Positions 1 through 6,633 of a stretch of 11,907 bases of DNA are shown piece after piece. This DNA comes from CAKSIW01 sp045576435. GTDB lineage: Bacteria; Bacillota; Clostridia; Monoglobales; Monoglobaceae. The notes below the pieces were generated by a model, which saw only the letters and a list, made by a program, of their open reading frames with translations, was not told the origin of the DNA and did no database searches. A program made the position numbers and the translations under genes. Within the stretch, counting starts at the first letter, position 1, and every line of letters begins with the position of its first letter. The stretch is from contig JAZNGL010000104.1 of the NCBI GenBank assembly GCA_045576435.1, positions 1 to 11,907 of the forward strand, read 5' to 3'.

Positions 1-4
1 ATAT

Positions 5-42
5 AAAAAAAGTGTGTCCCAACCTTGGAACACACCAAAAAA
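5..42 (-). terminator. Intrinsic terminator of the small RNA gene
   Basis: Bases 12-17 (GTGTGT) pair with 30-35 (ACACAC). After one mismatch (18/29) CC 19-20 pairs with GG 27-28, leaving a six-base loop. Read on the minus strand the stem is followed by seven T residues, the arrangement of an intrinsic terminator. No protein gene precedes it closely on that strand, since rpsI has its own terminator at 330-359. It therefore most likely ends the RNA that starts near 168-172. Confidence 0.75.
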
Positions 43-172
43 GTGCAGTCCCTCGATTGTTGCTACACAATGCTCTGCCTATTTTTCACAGGAATGAGTA
101 AGAGAGAAAACACCTTTTTACAAAGGTTATTTTCCCTATGAAAAAATAGTTATATGCATATGTGTAGCAGAT
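5..172 (-). ncRNA. Candidate structured small RNA, 6S-like rod shape
   Basis: A stand-alone transcription unit of about 160 nt is visible on the minus strand: sigma-A-type promoter, a sequence that folds end to end, and an intrinsic terminator. The fold is one long irregular hairpin. A 9-bp closing stem (161-169 with 61-69) continues as 156-159 with 70-73. After an internal loop, 135-149 pairs with 79-92. The apical stem is 122-134 with 106-117, closed by a GTAA loop. Thirteen bases at 93-105 are unpaired on one side only. A rod with a closing stem, internal bubble and apical stem is the architecture of 6S RNA, which binds the vegetative RNA polymerase, but I do not recognise conserved 6S sequence and the bubble is lopsided. 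No open frame with a ribosome site lies here. That it is a transcribed structured RNA is fairly well supported; the 6S assignment is tentative. Confidence 0.55.
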
Positions 173-174
173 TT

Positions 175-203
175 ATTATATCACAATGATTTCAAAACAT
201 CAA
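175..203 (-). promoter_or_regulatory. Sigma-A promoter of the small RNA
   Basis: On the minus strand TTGATG (198-203) is followed after exactly 17 bases by a perfect TATAAT (175-180). Transcription would start around 168-172, right at the 5' side of the RNA's closing stem. The tight fit between promoter and stem is the main reason to accept a gene here. Confidence 0.75.
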
Positions 204-272
204 TATATTTTACAAAAATTGTAGTCAAGCACTTTAAAATTATAAACTCATACTAAAAAAGCATACTGTATA

Positions 273-309
273 AAAGGTTGAAACCTTTGGAACATTAGGT
301 TAAAACCTA
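273..309. repeat. Two palindromes AGGTTNNAACCT spaced 22 bp
   Basis: AGGTTGAAACCT (275-286) and AGGTTAAAACCT (297-308) are near-identical inverted repeats whose centres lie 22 bp apart, about two helical turns. The flanks extend the symmetry to 273-288 and 296-309. They lie between the rpsI terminator and the small-RNA promoter. They could be a double operator for a dimeric regulator, or two short RNA hairpins with very tight loops. Neither reading can be decided from the sequence. Confidence 0.4.
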
Positions 310-329
310 GCGGCCCTTTCGCTATATAA

Positions 330-359
330 AAAAGACTTCGCAAAAATGCGAAGTCTTTT
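330..359 (-). terminator. Intrinsic terminator of the rplM-rpsI operon
   Basis: A perfect 13-bp stem (330-342 with 347-359) with a four-base loop starts 17 bases after the rpsI stop codon. On the minus strand it runs into six T residues. Read on the plus strand it ends in four T residues, so it might weakly stop transcription from that side too. Confidence 0.92.
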
Positions 360-375
360 GAATTGATAAAACAAA

Positions 376-774
376 TTATCTCTTTGAGAACTGTGGTGCA
401 CGACGTGCAGCTTTGAGTCCATATTTCTTTCTTTCCTTCATACGTGGGTCACGTGTGAGGTAGCCAGCAGCCTTAAGAGCCGGTCTGAAAGCTTCTGAAT
501 CAACTTCAAGAAGGGCTCTCGCAATACCATGACGGATTGCACCAGCCTGACCTGTGAAACCACCACCGCTTACGTTAACAATAACATCGAACTTACCGAT
601 TGTGCCAGTGAGTTCTAACGGCTGACGAAGAATTGTTTTTAATGTTTCAAGACCAAAATAGTCATCAATGTCTCTTTTATTGATAGTGATAGCACCATTA
701 CCCGGCACTAATCTTACTCTAGCAACAGACTCTTTTCTTCTGCCTGTTCCATAATATTGAATTGCTTTAGCCAT
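376..774 (-). CDS. rpsI: 30S ribosomal protein S9
   Basis: Ribosomal protein S9 (uS9) of the small subunit; its C-terminal tail reaches the decoding centre and contacts P-site tRNA. The 132-residue product has the full family pattern: YYGTGRRKESVARVRL at residues 7-22, the GGGFTGQAGAIRHGIARAL core at about 70-88, the DPRMKERKKYG segment, and the basic C-terminus ending QFSKR. Length is normal for bacteria. The ATG follows an AGGAGGGGG ribosome site at good spacing. It is the second gene of a two-gene operon with rplM, 18 bases downstream of its stop codon, the usual arrangement in bacteria, and is closed by the hairpin at 330-359. It should share the rplM promoter and any L13 leader control. 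No anomalies. Confidence 0.99.
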   Translation of the reverse strand: MAKAIQYYGTGRRKESVARVRLVPGNGAITINKRDIDDYFGLETLKTILRQPLELTGTIGKFDVIVNVSGGGFTGQAGAIRHGIARALLEVDSEAFRPALKAAGYLTRDPRMKERKKYGLKAARRAPQFSKR

Positions 775-792
775 TGTTCTTTCCCCCTCCTA

Positions 793-1227
793 TTATATCT
801 CGCCTGTCCACTCAATTGGTGATTGAGCAGCATGTTCGTGATTTGCATCCTTATATACCTTGAGCATCTTTATTGCCTGTCTGCCCAATGTATTGTGAGG
901 GAGCATACCGGAAACTGCAAGTTCCATTGCCTTTTCAGGATTGTTTGCCATCATATCCTTATATGCAACTTCCTTAAGGTGACCGATATAACCTGTGTGT
1001 CTGTACCATTTCTTCTGTTCAAGTTTTTTACCTGTTAAAACGGCATCTTTTGCATTGATGATTATAACATATTCACCGCAGTTAACGTTCGGAGTGAACT
1101 CCGGACGATGCTTGCCTCTTAAAATTTCAGCAGCTTTTGCAGCAACACGTCCCAACGGTTTGCCGGCAGCATCAATAATATACCATTTCTTTTCAATCTC
1201 ATTAGCTTTTGCCATGTAGGTTGACAT
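793..1227 (-). CDS. rplM: 50S ribosomal protein L13
   Basis: Ribosomal protein L13 (uL13), an early-assembling large-subunit protein that binds 23S rRNA. The 144-residue product matches the family throughout: N-terminal MSTYMAKANEIEKKWYIIDA, GKPLGRVAAKAAEILRGKHRPEFTPN, the GEYVIIINA strand, KKWYRHTGYIGHLK, and the M-L-P-HNTLGRQ segment near residues 108-117. The start at 1227 is preferred over the internal Met5 because AGGAGG lies nine bases upstream and the extra residues match the common M-x-TYMAK beginning. First gene of the operon with rpsI. It is read from the consensus promoter at 1365-1393 through a leader of about 130 nt that folds strongly just before the ribosome site, which suggests feedback by L13 itself. 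Confidence 0.99.
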   Translation of the reverse strand: MSTYMAKANEIEKKWYIIDAAGKPLGRVAAKAAEILRGKHRPEFTPNVNCGEYVIIINAKDAVLTGKKLEQKKWYRHTGYIGHLKEVAYKDMMANNPEKAMELAVSGMLPHNTLGRQAIKMLKVYKDANHEHAAQSPIEWTGEI

Positions 1228-1358
1228 TTCTTTATACCTCCTAATTTTTCTTCAGACTATGAGCAAATGAACACACGCCGATGTGTGCATTTGCCCACAG
1301 TCTGCCATCAACTTATTTTGCGGTTGAAACAGAATTACTTCCCTTTAACAACTCAGCG
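1228..1358 (-). promoter_or_regulatory. Structured 5' leader of rplM (L13 leader candidate)
   Basis: The rplM transcript should carry about 130 nt before its start codon. Immediately upstream of the ribosome site is a nested hairpin: outer stem 1253-1258 with 1299-1304 (CAGACT/AGTCTG), inner stem 1263-1269 with 1288-1294 (GCAAATG/CATTTGC), and an apical stem 1272-1276 with 1283-1287 around a six-base loop. A second small hairpin pairs 1308-1312 with 1323-1327. Bacillota commonly carry an L13 leader in this place, thought to bind L13 or repress its synthesis. The position and fold support that, but I did not match the family consensus base by base. Confidence 0.7.
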
Positions 1359-1364
1359 TTAACC

Positions 1365-1393
1365 ATTATAATACCTTTTTAATGATTTGTCAA
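1365..1393 (-). promoter_or_regulatory. Consensus sigma-A promoter of rplM-rpsI
   Basis: On the minus strand a perfect TTGACA (1388-1393) and perfect TATAAT (1365-1370) are separated by the optimal 17 bases. This is the strongest promoter in the window, as expected for ribosomal protein genes. Predicted start near 1358. Confidence 0.93.
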
Positions 1394-1535
1394 CCCCTTT
1401 TTTTAAATAAATTAATTTAGCATCTAAACAACTCGTTTTTTCTTTGTTTTTCTCTCTCATACTCTAGAATACTCGGTTTCAAATTCACATTTTTTATTAT
1501 TTTTTTCAAATTTTTATAAATTATCCGCATTTTTC

Positions 1536-1588
1536 TTGAATTTATCAACGTTTAATGGTAAAATATATGTAATTATAATTTAAGGAGG
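1536..1588 (+). promoter_or_regulatory. Promoter and ribosome site of the pseudokinase-cca operon
   Basis: TTGAAT (1536-1541), 17 bases, then TAAAAT (1559-1564) forms a good vegetative promoter with a start near 1571. AGGAGG follows at 1583-1588, nine bases before the ATG at 1598, giving a short leader of about 27 nt. The TATAAT at 1574-1579 has a poor -35 partner and would start inside the ribosome site. Between this promoter and the rplM promoter (1394-1535) I see only T-rich sequence without a gene or clear repeat. Confidence 0.75.
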
Positions 1589-1597
1589 AGAAAGCTT

Positions 1598-2425
1598 ATG
1601 GATAACTATCAGCTTGCCACTTATCTTAGGTCTGTTTCGGCTGCAATAAATGGTTTTACGGCTATCTGTCGCAAATCTATTGAAGATGTGCAGGCCTGCG
1701 AGCAACGACTTTCAAATCAATCATTTTCAAAGTTACAAACATCAAAGCTTTGCTCAACCTACATTGAGGAAATTCTCCAGGTTTTCAATTATATGATTCT
1801 TCCCGTACCGGGTATGGATAATGAAACATTTACTAATTTTGAAATTGAAGAGCTAATCGAAAAAATCTGTCTTCATTTTCAAGATACCGTCTCTGAATAT
1901 ATCACAACCTCAATTAATCATTTTTCCAGGCTTGATCGATCATTTTCTATATTAATTAATAAACATAAATTTGAGCTTTTGATTTTGAATATACTTCATT
2001 GTTGTCTGAAAAGCAATCCCGAAAGCAGTAAGAAAGCACCTAAAATATCCTTTTATGTTACTGAAACAAAGAAAGATATTGTTTTTCACATCCGCGATAA
2101 CAGCGAAACCATTGGGGCTGATTTTGTGGAGGCATCGTTCAACTTTTCTCCACCAATATTTATTGAGGATTTTTCCTATAATATCATTAAAAGCCTTAAC
2201 CTTTCTGTTGCTCAGAAGTCGGCTCAGGAAATGGATGGCTCTGTGAGATATATCCCATTAAAATCAGGAAACAGATTTGATATTTATCTTCCAAAGCAAA
2301 GAACTTTGCCCAAAGGAAAATTATATTCGCTCGCGCCGTATTTTCCGGATCACGCGCTATTTCTTGAAATTTTTTCAGATATTATTAAACCAACTCAAAA
2401 CAATCAAGAGGTTAAAAAATTATGA
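1598..2425 (+). CDS. Degenerate histidine-kinase-like protein
   Basis: 275 residues, no membrane segment or signal peptide, so probably cytoplasmic. By eye it follows the core of a sensor histidine kinase. Residues 7-17 (ATYLRSVSAAI) align with an H-box of the form SHELRTPLTSI, with Thr where the phosphorylated His should be. Residues 126-139 (ELLILNILHCCLKS) resemble the N-box, with Cys135 replacing the metal-binding Asn. IRDNSETIG (165-173) resembles the G1 box, and 193-231 (IIKSLNLSVAQKSAQEMDGSVRY through FDIYLP) the last helix and strands of an ATPase fold without the G2 glycines. The first His in the protein is at 93. It is therefore probably a catalytically dead kinase-like scaffold or partner. 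The start is fixed by AGGAGG nine bases upstream. Its stop overlaps the cca start (ATGA), so the two are translationally coupled. Fold assignment is moderate; the function is unknown. Confidence 0.65.
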   Translation: MDNYQLATYLRSVSAAINGFTAICRKSIEDVQACEQRLSNQSFSKLQTSKLCSTYIEEILQVFNYMILPVPGMDNETFTNFEIEELIEKICLHFQDTVSEYITTSINHFSRLDRSFSILINKHKFELLILNILHCCLKSNPESSKKAPKISFYVTETKKDIVFHIRDNSETIGADFVEASFNFSPPIFIEDFSYNIIKSLNLSVAQKSAQEMDGSVRYIPLKSGNRFDIYLPKQRTLPKGKLYSLAPYFPDHALFLEIFSDIIKPTQNNQEVKKL

Positions 2426-3744
2426 ACATCCCAAAATTTATTGAAATCGCAATTAAAACAATAGAACAAAGCGGCTACGAAGCATATGCTGTTGGTGGTT
2501 GTGTTCGTGATAGTCTGCTTGGCATTTCACCGCACGATTGGGATTTAACGACCTCTGCAACTCCTGATGAAATACTACGCATATTTTCAAACTACAAGAC
2601 CATCGATATAGGAAGTCGTTATGGAACAATTACAGTTATTATTGATGGAAGAAGCATTGAAATAACGACATATCGCAAAGAGAATGGCTATTCTGACAAC
2701 CGGCATCCATCAAACATTATTTTCACCAAAAATCTCGCTGATGATTTGTGTCGCAGAGATTTCACAATAAACGCTATGGCATATTCACCTTCAAAAGGTT
2801 TGGTTGATTTGTTTGACGGTGCAGATGACCTTAAAAAGCGGATAATCCGTTGTGTTGGTGACCCTGAAAATCGGTTCACCGAAGATGCACTACGAATCAT
2901 GCGAATGCTTCGTTTTGCAGCCGTGTTGGGTTTTTCAGTCGAACCCGACACCATTGCCGCCGCTTTTTTGTGCCGGCAGTTATTGGGTAAAATTTCAGTT
3001 GAGCGCATAACTTGTGAATTAAACAAGATTTTGACTGCAAACAACCCTTCACATGTTTTGCGACTTTATAGAGATATCTTTGCAGTAATAATTCCGGAGC
3101 TTTCTCGACTTTTTGATTTTGACCAAAACAATCCTCATCATTGTTTTGATGCTTGGGAACACACTCTTTCAGCTATTTCCCAATCAAATCCATCACTTTT
3201 GATCAGGCTCACCCTTTTATTTCACGACATAGCAAAGCCTTTATGTGCAAGACGTGATCAAAAAGGAATTACGCACTTTAAGGAGCATGCCCAAAAAGGC
3301 TCTGAAGTCGCTTTAAAAATTATGAAACGTCTTAAATATGACAATAAAACAACTCAAACCGTTAAGCTTTTGATTGAGTTGCACGATTCTTATCCGGCAT
3401 GCAATAAAATTTCTGTTAAAAAACTTTTAAATAAAATTGGTATTGATAATTTTCGGTTGCTCCTCGAAGTACAAAAAGCAGACAATCTGGCAAAAGCTGA
3501 TGGTGAAAACCCTTGGCTTCAGCAAGCCTATTCTTTGTCAAATATTCTGGAAACAGTTATTTCAGATGGTGATTGTTTCAGTCTGGCTCAACTTGCGATA
3601 AGCGGAAACGATTTGCTTGAAACAAAACGTGTTGAAGGCAAAAAGATTGGCCACATGTTAGACTTTTTGTTAAACGCCGTTATAGAAGAAAAGTGCGAAA
3701 ACCAACGTTCCGCACTTTTTGAGCTTTTCAAAAACACCTTTTAA
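2422..3744 (+). CDS. cca: CCA tRNA nucleotidyltransferase with HD domain
   Basis: Class II tRNA nucleotidyltransferase that adds or repairs the 3' CCA end of tRNAs using CTP and ATP. The 440 residues show the signature motifs in order: GGCVRD at 25-30; the metal-binding pair D39/D41 in HDWDLTT; RRDFTINAMAY at 111-121; EDALRIMR at 154-161, matching the nucleotide-selecting EDxxR motif; and a C-terminal HD domain with HD at 268-269 (LLFHDIAKP), which in relatives has phosphohydrolase activity. The length fits the HD-containing bacterial form. Poly(A) polymerase shares the fold, but RRDFTINAMAY with EDxxR and the Bacillota setting favour CCA addition. Its ATG overlaps the TGA of the preceding gene by one base plus the shared A (ATGA), implying re-initiation by the same ribosomes. 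A terminator hairpin is embedded in its last codons, and it converges on rodA. Confidence 0.95.
   Translation: MNIPKFIEIAIKTIEQSGYEAYAVGGCVRDSLLGISPHDWDLTTSATPDEILRIFSNYKTIDIGSRYGTITVIIDGRSIEITTYRKENGYSDNRHPSNIIFTKNLADDLCRRDFTINAMAYSPSKGLVDLFDGADDLKKRIIRCVGDPENRFTEDALRIMRMLRFAAVLGFSVEPDTIAAAFLCRQLLGKISVERITCELNKILTANNPSHVLRLYRDIFAVIIPELSRLFDFDQNNPHHCFDAWEHTLSAISQSNPSLLIRLTLLFHDIAKPLCARRDQKGITHFKEHAQKGSEVALKIMKRLKYDNKTTQTVKLLIELHDSYPACNKISVKKLLNKIGIDNFRLLLEVQKADNLAKADGENPWLQQAYSLSNILETVISDGDCFSLAQLAISGNDLLETKRVEGKKIGHMLDFLLNAVIEEKCENQRSALFELFKNTF
3689..3720. terminator. Terminator hairpin inside the 3' end of cca
   Basis: AAAAGTGCG (3689-3697) pairs perfectly with CGCACTTTT (3711-3719) around a 13-base loop. 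On the plus strand the stem ends in five T residues; on the minus strand it ends in TTTTCTTCT. The cca and rodA stops are only four bases apart, so there is no room for a terminator between them. This hairpin, about 25-55 bases inside cca, is the best candidate to stop both converging operons. Confidence 0.6.
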
Positions 3745-3748
3745 ACTT

Positions 3749-4867
3749 TTAAAAATTAATAACCTTACTTCTATATCGCACATTAAGAACGAGGCCGATA
3801 GCAATCAGGTTCGTCACCAGAGATGAGCCGCCATAACTAAAAAACGGCAATGGTATTCCGGTTACTGGCATTATTCCTATGCACATCCCGATGTTTTCAA
3901 TAACATGAAAAGAAAGCATTGCTGCAACACCAACGCAAATATACATTCCAAGATTGTTGCGAGCATTCATTCCTATTATAAGACATCTCACGATGATTGC
4001 AATGAGTAATATGATTACGCTAACACCACCAATAAACCCAAGTTCTTCACAAACAACCGAGAAAATAAAGTCTGTGTGCCTTTCGGGCAGGAAATTGTTG
4101 TGTTGGCTTCCGCCGTTATATAAACCACTTCCAAAAAACTTTCCTGAGCCTATGGCTATTTTAGATTGTGCAACCTGATATCCACTTCCTGATGGGTCAT
4201 TCTCAGGATTGAAAAGATTTATTAAGCGTTCTTTTTGGTATTGTTTTAAAACAAAAAACCAGCCTATAGGCAACGCAACCATCATTGCTCCTATTCCGCA
4301 AGCAATATATTTCCAACTTATTTTTGCCGCAAAAAGCATTGATATCATAATAAAAAGAAACACAACCGTTGTTCCGAAATCCGGTTGCAGCATTATTAGC
4401 AGCACCAAAATCCCCGCATGAATCAACAAAAACAACACGTTTCTTGGACGGTCAATCAAATAATCAACCTCCGAGAGATGCTTTGCAAAGGTTATAATGA
4501 ACGCCAATTTCACAAGCTCCGCAGGCTGAATTCCAATAAGTGAACCAAACCTGAACCAGCTTCTTGCACCATTTTCATATGTTCCTATTCCCGGAATTAA
4601 GACTAATATTAAAAGAACAATCGAAATAACGTATAAATATATTGAAATTTTTGCCAGATATTCATAGTCCAGAACTAGCAAGGCTCCAATTGCACCGAGA
4701 CCTAAAAAAAGTGCAAAAGCTTGAACCAGCACATATTTCACAGGTGATGGGGCTGCACTCGAAATCATAATAATTCCAAATATGGCTGCCACCAGAGTCA
4801 AAATCAGCAAAACAAAATCAACATTTTTTTTCAAATCATTATGCTTATTCAGATTATCTCCAATCAT
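3749..4867 (-). CDS. rodA: Rod-shape peptidoglycan glycosyltransferase RodA
   Basis: SEDS-family membrane enzyme that polymerises glycan strands from lipid II, working with a class B penicillin-binding protein in cell elongation. The 372 residues contain about ten hydrophobic membrane segments after a short polar N-terminus. Family landmarks: GARSWFRFGSLIGIQPAELVK at 100-120, including the conserved Trp104; a long extracytoplasmic loop with LPERHTDFIFS, including the conserved acidic Asp266; CEELGFIGG; and PVTGIPLPFFSYGGSS at 334-349. The GSxxGIQPAE, LPExHTDFIFS and NIGMxxGxMPVTGIP wording fits RodA better than FtsW, although the SEDS branch is judged by eye. AAGGAG seven bases before the ATG overlaps the end of trmR, with four bases between the genes. 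It is the last gene of the long operon; no PBP2 or mre gene is in view. Confidence 0.92.
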   Translation of the reverse strand: MIGDNLNKHNDLKKNVDFVLLILTLVAAIFGIIMISSAAPSPVKYVLVQAFALFLGLGAIGALLVLDYEYLAKISIYLYVISIVLLILVLIPGIGTYENGARSWFRFGSLIGIQPAELVKLAFIITFAKHLSEVDYLIDRPRNVLFLLIHAGILVLLIMLQPDFGTTVVFLFIMISMLFAAKISWKYIACGIGAMMVALPIGWFFVLKQYQKERLINLFNPENDPSGSGYQVAQSKIAIGSGKFFGSGLYNGGSQHNNFLPERHTDFIFSVVCEELGFIGGVSVIILLIAIIVRCLIIGMNARNNLGMYICVGVAAMLSFHVIENIGMCIGIMPVTGIPLPFFSYGGSSLVTNLIAIGLVLNVRYRSKVINF

Positions 4868-4871
4868 TTTT

Positions 4872-5534
4872 TCACTCCTTGAAGCTTATTGCAACACCAT
4901 CTCCAATCGGGAGAATTGCCGTGTTCAGTTCCTTGTTTTCCCTTAACATTTCAAGATATGCTCTTAATCTTCGAACTATTGTTATTTTTCGTCTTACCAC
5001 AAGCTCATCCGTTGCTGTCATTCCCTTATAAAGAATATTATCAGATATCAACGCCCCACCTTTTCTTAAAAGGCGCATACAATGTGGAAAAAACTCCATA
5101 TATTGTCCTTTTGCAGCATCAACAAATATCAAATCAAAAATTCCTTCTCCTTCAATCTGAGGGAGTTTTTCTTTTGCATCACCACAAAGAACCTTAATTT
5201 TTTCAGAAAGACCTGCTCTGGATATATTTTTTTCTGCAATTTCTGCCATTTCTTTTGAAAGCTCAATTGTTGTGATTTCCGCGTCTGATGCAAGGCTCAT
5301 GCGTATTGCCGAATATCCAATCGCTGTTCCTATCTCAAGAACTTTCTCTGCTCCCATTATTTTAAGCAAAATTTCAATCAATCTTATGCTCTCGGGTTGT
5401 GAAATCGGCACATCATTTTCTTTTGCAAAAGCTTCCATTTCCTTAATCTGCCCTTCAGATTGTGGAATAACCGAACGGATATATCTTATAATATATTCAT
5501 AATTTATATTGTCATCTTCTATCCAGGACTTCAT
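4872..5534 (-). CDS. trmR: tRNA 5-hydroxyuridine O-methyltransferase
   Basis: Class I SAM-dependent O-methyltransferase, 220 residues. Motif I (VLEIGTAIGYS) is at 65-75, the acidic end of strand 2 (ELSKEM) at 91-96, GDA at 118-120, DLIFVDAAKGQY at 134-145, SDN at 164-166, and NTAILPIGDGVAIS near the end. D139, D165 and N166 correspond to the metal ligands of catechol-type O-methyltransferases. In Bacillus subtilis the gene directly after mltG (yrrL) is yrrM/trmR, which methylates 5-hydroxyuridine at the tRNA wobble position; the same order here supports that function. The hydroxylation partners that follow in B. subtilis are absent and rodA follows instead. I chose the ATG at 5534, with GAGAGG six bases upstream and a 13-base gap after mltG. 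A longer frame from a TTG at 5573 would overlap mltG and lacks a visible ribosome site. Confidence 0.85.
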   Translation of the reverse strand: MKSWIEDDNINYEYIIRYIRSVIPQSEGQIKEMEAFAKENDVPISQPESIRLIEILLKIMGAEKVLEIGTAIGYSAIRMSLASDAEITTIELSKEMAEIAEKNISRAGLSEKIKVLCGDAKEKLPQIEGEGIFDLIFVDAAKGQYMEFFPHCMRLLRKGGALISDNILYKGMTATDELVVRRKITIVRRLRAYLEMLRENKELNTAILPIGDGVAISFKE

Positions 5535-5547
5535 TTCATACCTCTCA

Positions 5548-6603
5548 TTATTTCCCTTGAATTTGATTAACAACTCTTAAATGTTCCTCACCTGTTCTGG
5601 AGAAAACATTTGCACTTCCATCCATCTTCGCCGCAAAATATAAATAATCTGTTTTGCTTGGATTAAGCGCCGCTATAAATGATTTTTCTCCTGGCGATGC
5701 AATGGGGCCAATTGGCAAACCTTTGTTTATATAAGTATTATAATCCGACTTGATTTTTATGTCAGAATTGCTGAGTATTGGCTTGCGTTCCTTTATTATA
5801 TATTGCACCGATGCACAAGAGCTCAAGGTCATATCTTTTTTCATTCGATTGTGAAATACCGACGAAACCAGCGTGCGTTCCGAATCATTTGCCGCCTCAC
5901 GCTCTATCAAAGATGCAAGTGTCACAACTTCGTCTAATGAATACTCCGTTTGTGTCGAATTATAAATAGGCAAAACGACCTCGCTAAATTTTTTAAGCAT
6001 TCTTTCAATGATTTCATGTTCACTCTCATATGTTGCAATCTCATATGTTGCAGGGAACAAATATCCTTCGAGCCTGTTTTTCTTTCTTTCTATTTTATTG
6101 ATAAAATCATAATCAAATTCGCCTTCTTCAAGCTCTTTTAAAAACTTTTCTTTATCCGCCACTCCGGCTTTTTCAAATGCTTCTGCGATCTGCCATGTTT
6201 CATAGCCTTCGGGTATGAGGACTTTCACATCATCATTAACACCAACGTCAGGAAGCGTCTGCAATATGTCTATAATTTCAAAATAACTCATACCGGTCTT
6301 AAGATAATGTCCACCCAATTGAAAAACATGGGGGGCTTTATCAATTTTTTCCGCCACTCTGAATAATAACTTATGTCTTATTATACCCTCATTCTTTAAA
6401 ATATCTGTTATCTCACTAATATTTGCGCCCTTTGGTATGTTTGCCATGACAGTTTTGCCTTCGCCTAAGCCAAAGCCATCAATTGCAGCAGATGTGCACC
6501 ATACTATTAAGAACACGATAATCGCACAAAGCAATGCTGCAACTATTTTTATTCTGTTATTCTTAAATTTTATATTTCTTTTTATCATATCAAAAAACGT
6601 CAT
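5548..6603 (-). CDS. mltG: Endolytic murein transglycosylase
   Basis: Membrane-anchored lytic transglycosylase that cleaves nascent peptidoglycan strands and so limits glycan chain length. From the ATG at 6603 the product has 351 residues: a basic cytoplasmic N-terminus, one membrane segment at about 18-38, a LysM-like region (IPKGANISEITDILKNEGII), and the YceG/MltG catalytic domain with RLEGYLFPATYEI at 177-189, LASLIEREA with the probable catalytic Glu234, VFHNRM, and GLPIGPIASPG near the C-terminus. Length is typical. AGGA lies eight bases before this ATG; a TTG at 6621 in the same frame has no convincing site. It sits upstream of trmR, as in Bacillus, and in the same operon as rodA, putting a glycan polymerase and a strand-cleaving enzyme in one transcript. 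Confidence 0.95.
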   Translation of the reverse strand: MTFFDMIKRNIKFKNNRIKIVAALLCAIIVFLIVWCTSAAIDGFGLGEGKTVMANIPKGANISEITDILKNEGIIRHKLLFRVAEKIDKAPHVFQLGGHYLKTGMSYFEIIDILQTLPDVGVNDDVKVLIPEGYETWQIAEAFEKAGVADKEKFLKELEEGEFDYDFINKIERKKNRLEGYLFPATYEIATYESEHEIIERMLKKFSEVVLPIYNSTQTEYSLDEVVTLASLIEREAANDSERTLVSSVFHNRMKKDMTLSSCASVQYIIKERKPILSNSDIKIKSDYNTYINKGLPIGPIASPGEKSFIAALNPSKTDYLYFAAKMDGSANVFSRTGEEHLRVVNQIQGK

Positions 6604-6633
6604 ATAATCAATCCTAAACAATCTTTTTACGGG

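Noticed and set aside
823..1219. Two plus-strand open frames antisense to rplM
   Set aside because: They overlap the unmistakable L13 gene completely, lack ribosome sites and encode no recognisable family; they are shadows of the real gene.
1394..1535. T-rich stretch between divergent promoters as a terminator or small RNA
   Set aside because: The T runs are not preceded by a stable hairpin and no promoter-fold-terminator unit is visible there.
1574..1579. TATAAT as the -10 box for the plus-strand operon
   Set aside because: Its -35 partner would be TTTAAT and transcription would start inside the ribosome site; TTGAAT-17-TAAAAT upstream is better placed.
5535..5573. N-terminal extension of trmR from a TTG codon
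   Set aside because: It would overlap mltG, has no ribosome site, and the ATG at 5534 has GAGAGG at good spacing. The same reasoning removed TTG/GTG extensions of mltG, the glycosyltransferase, ung and the acyl ligase.
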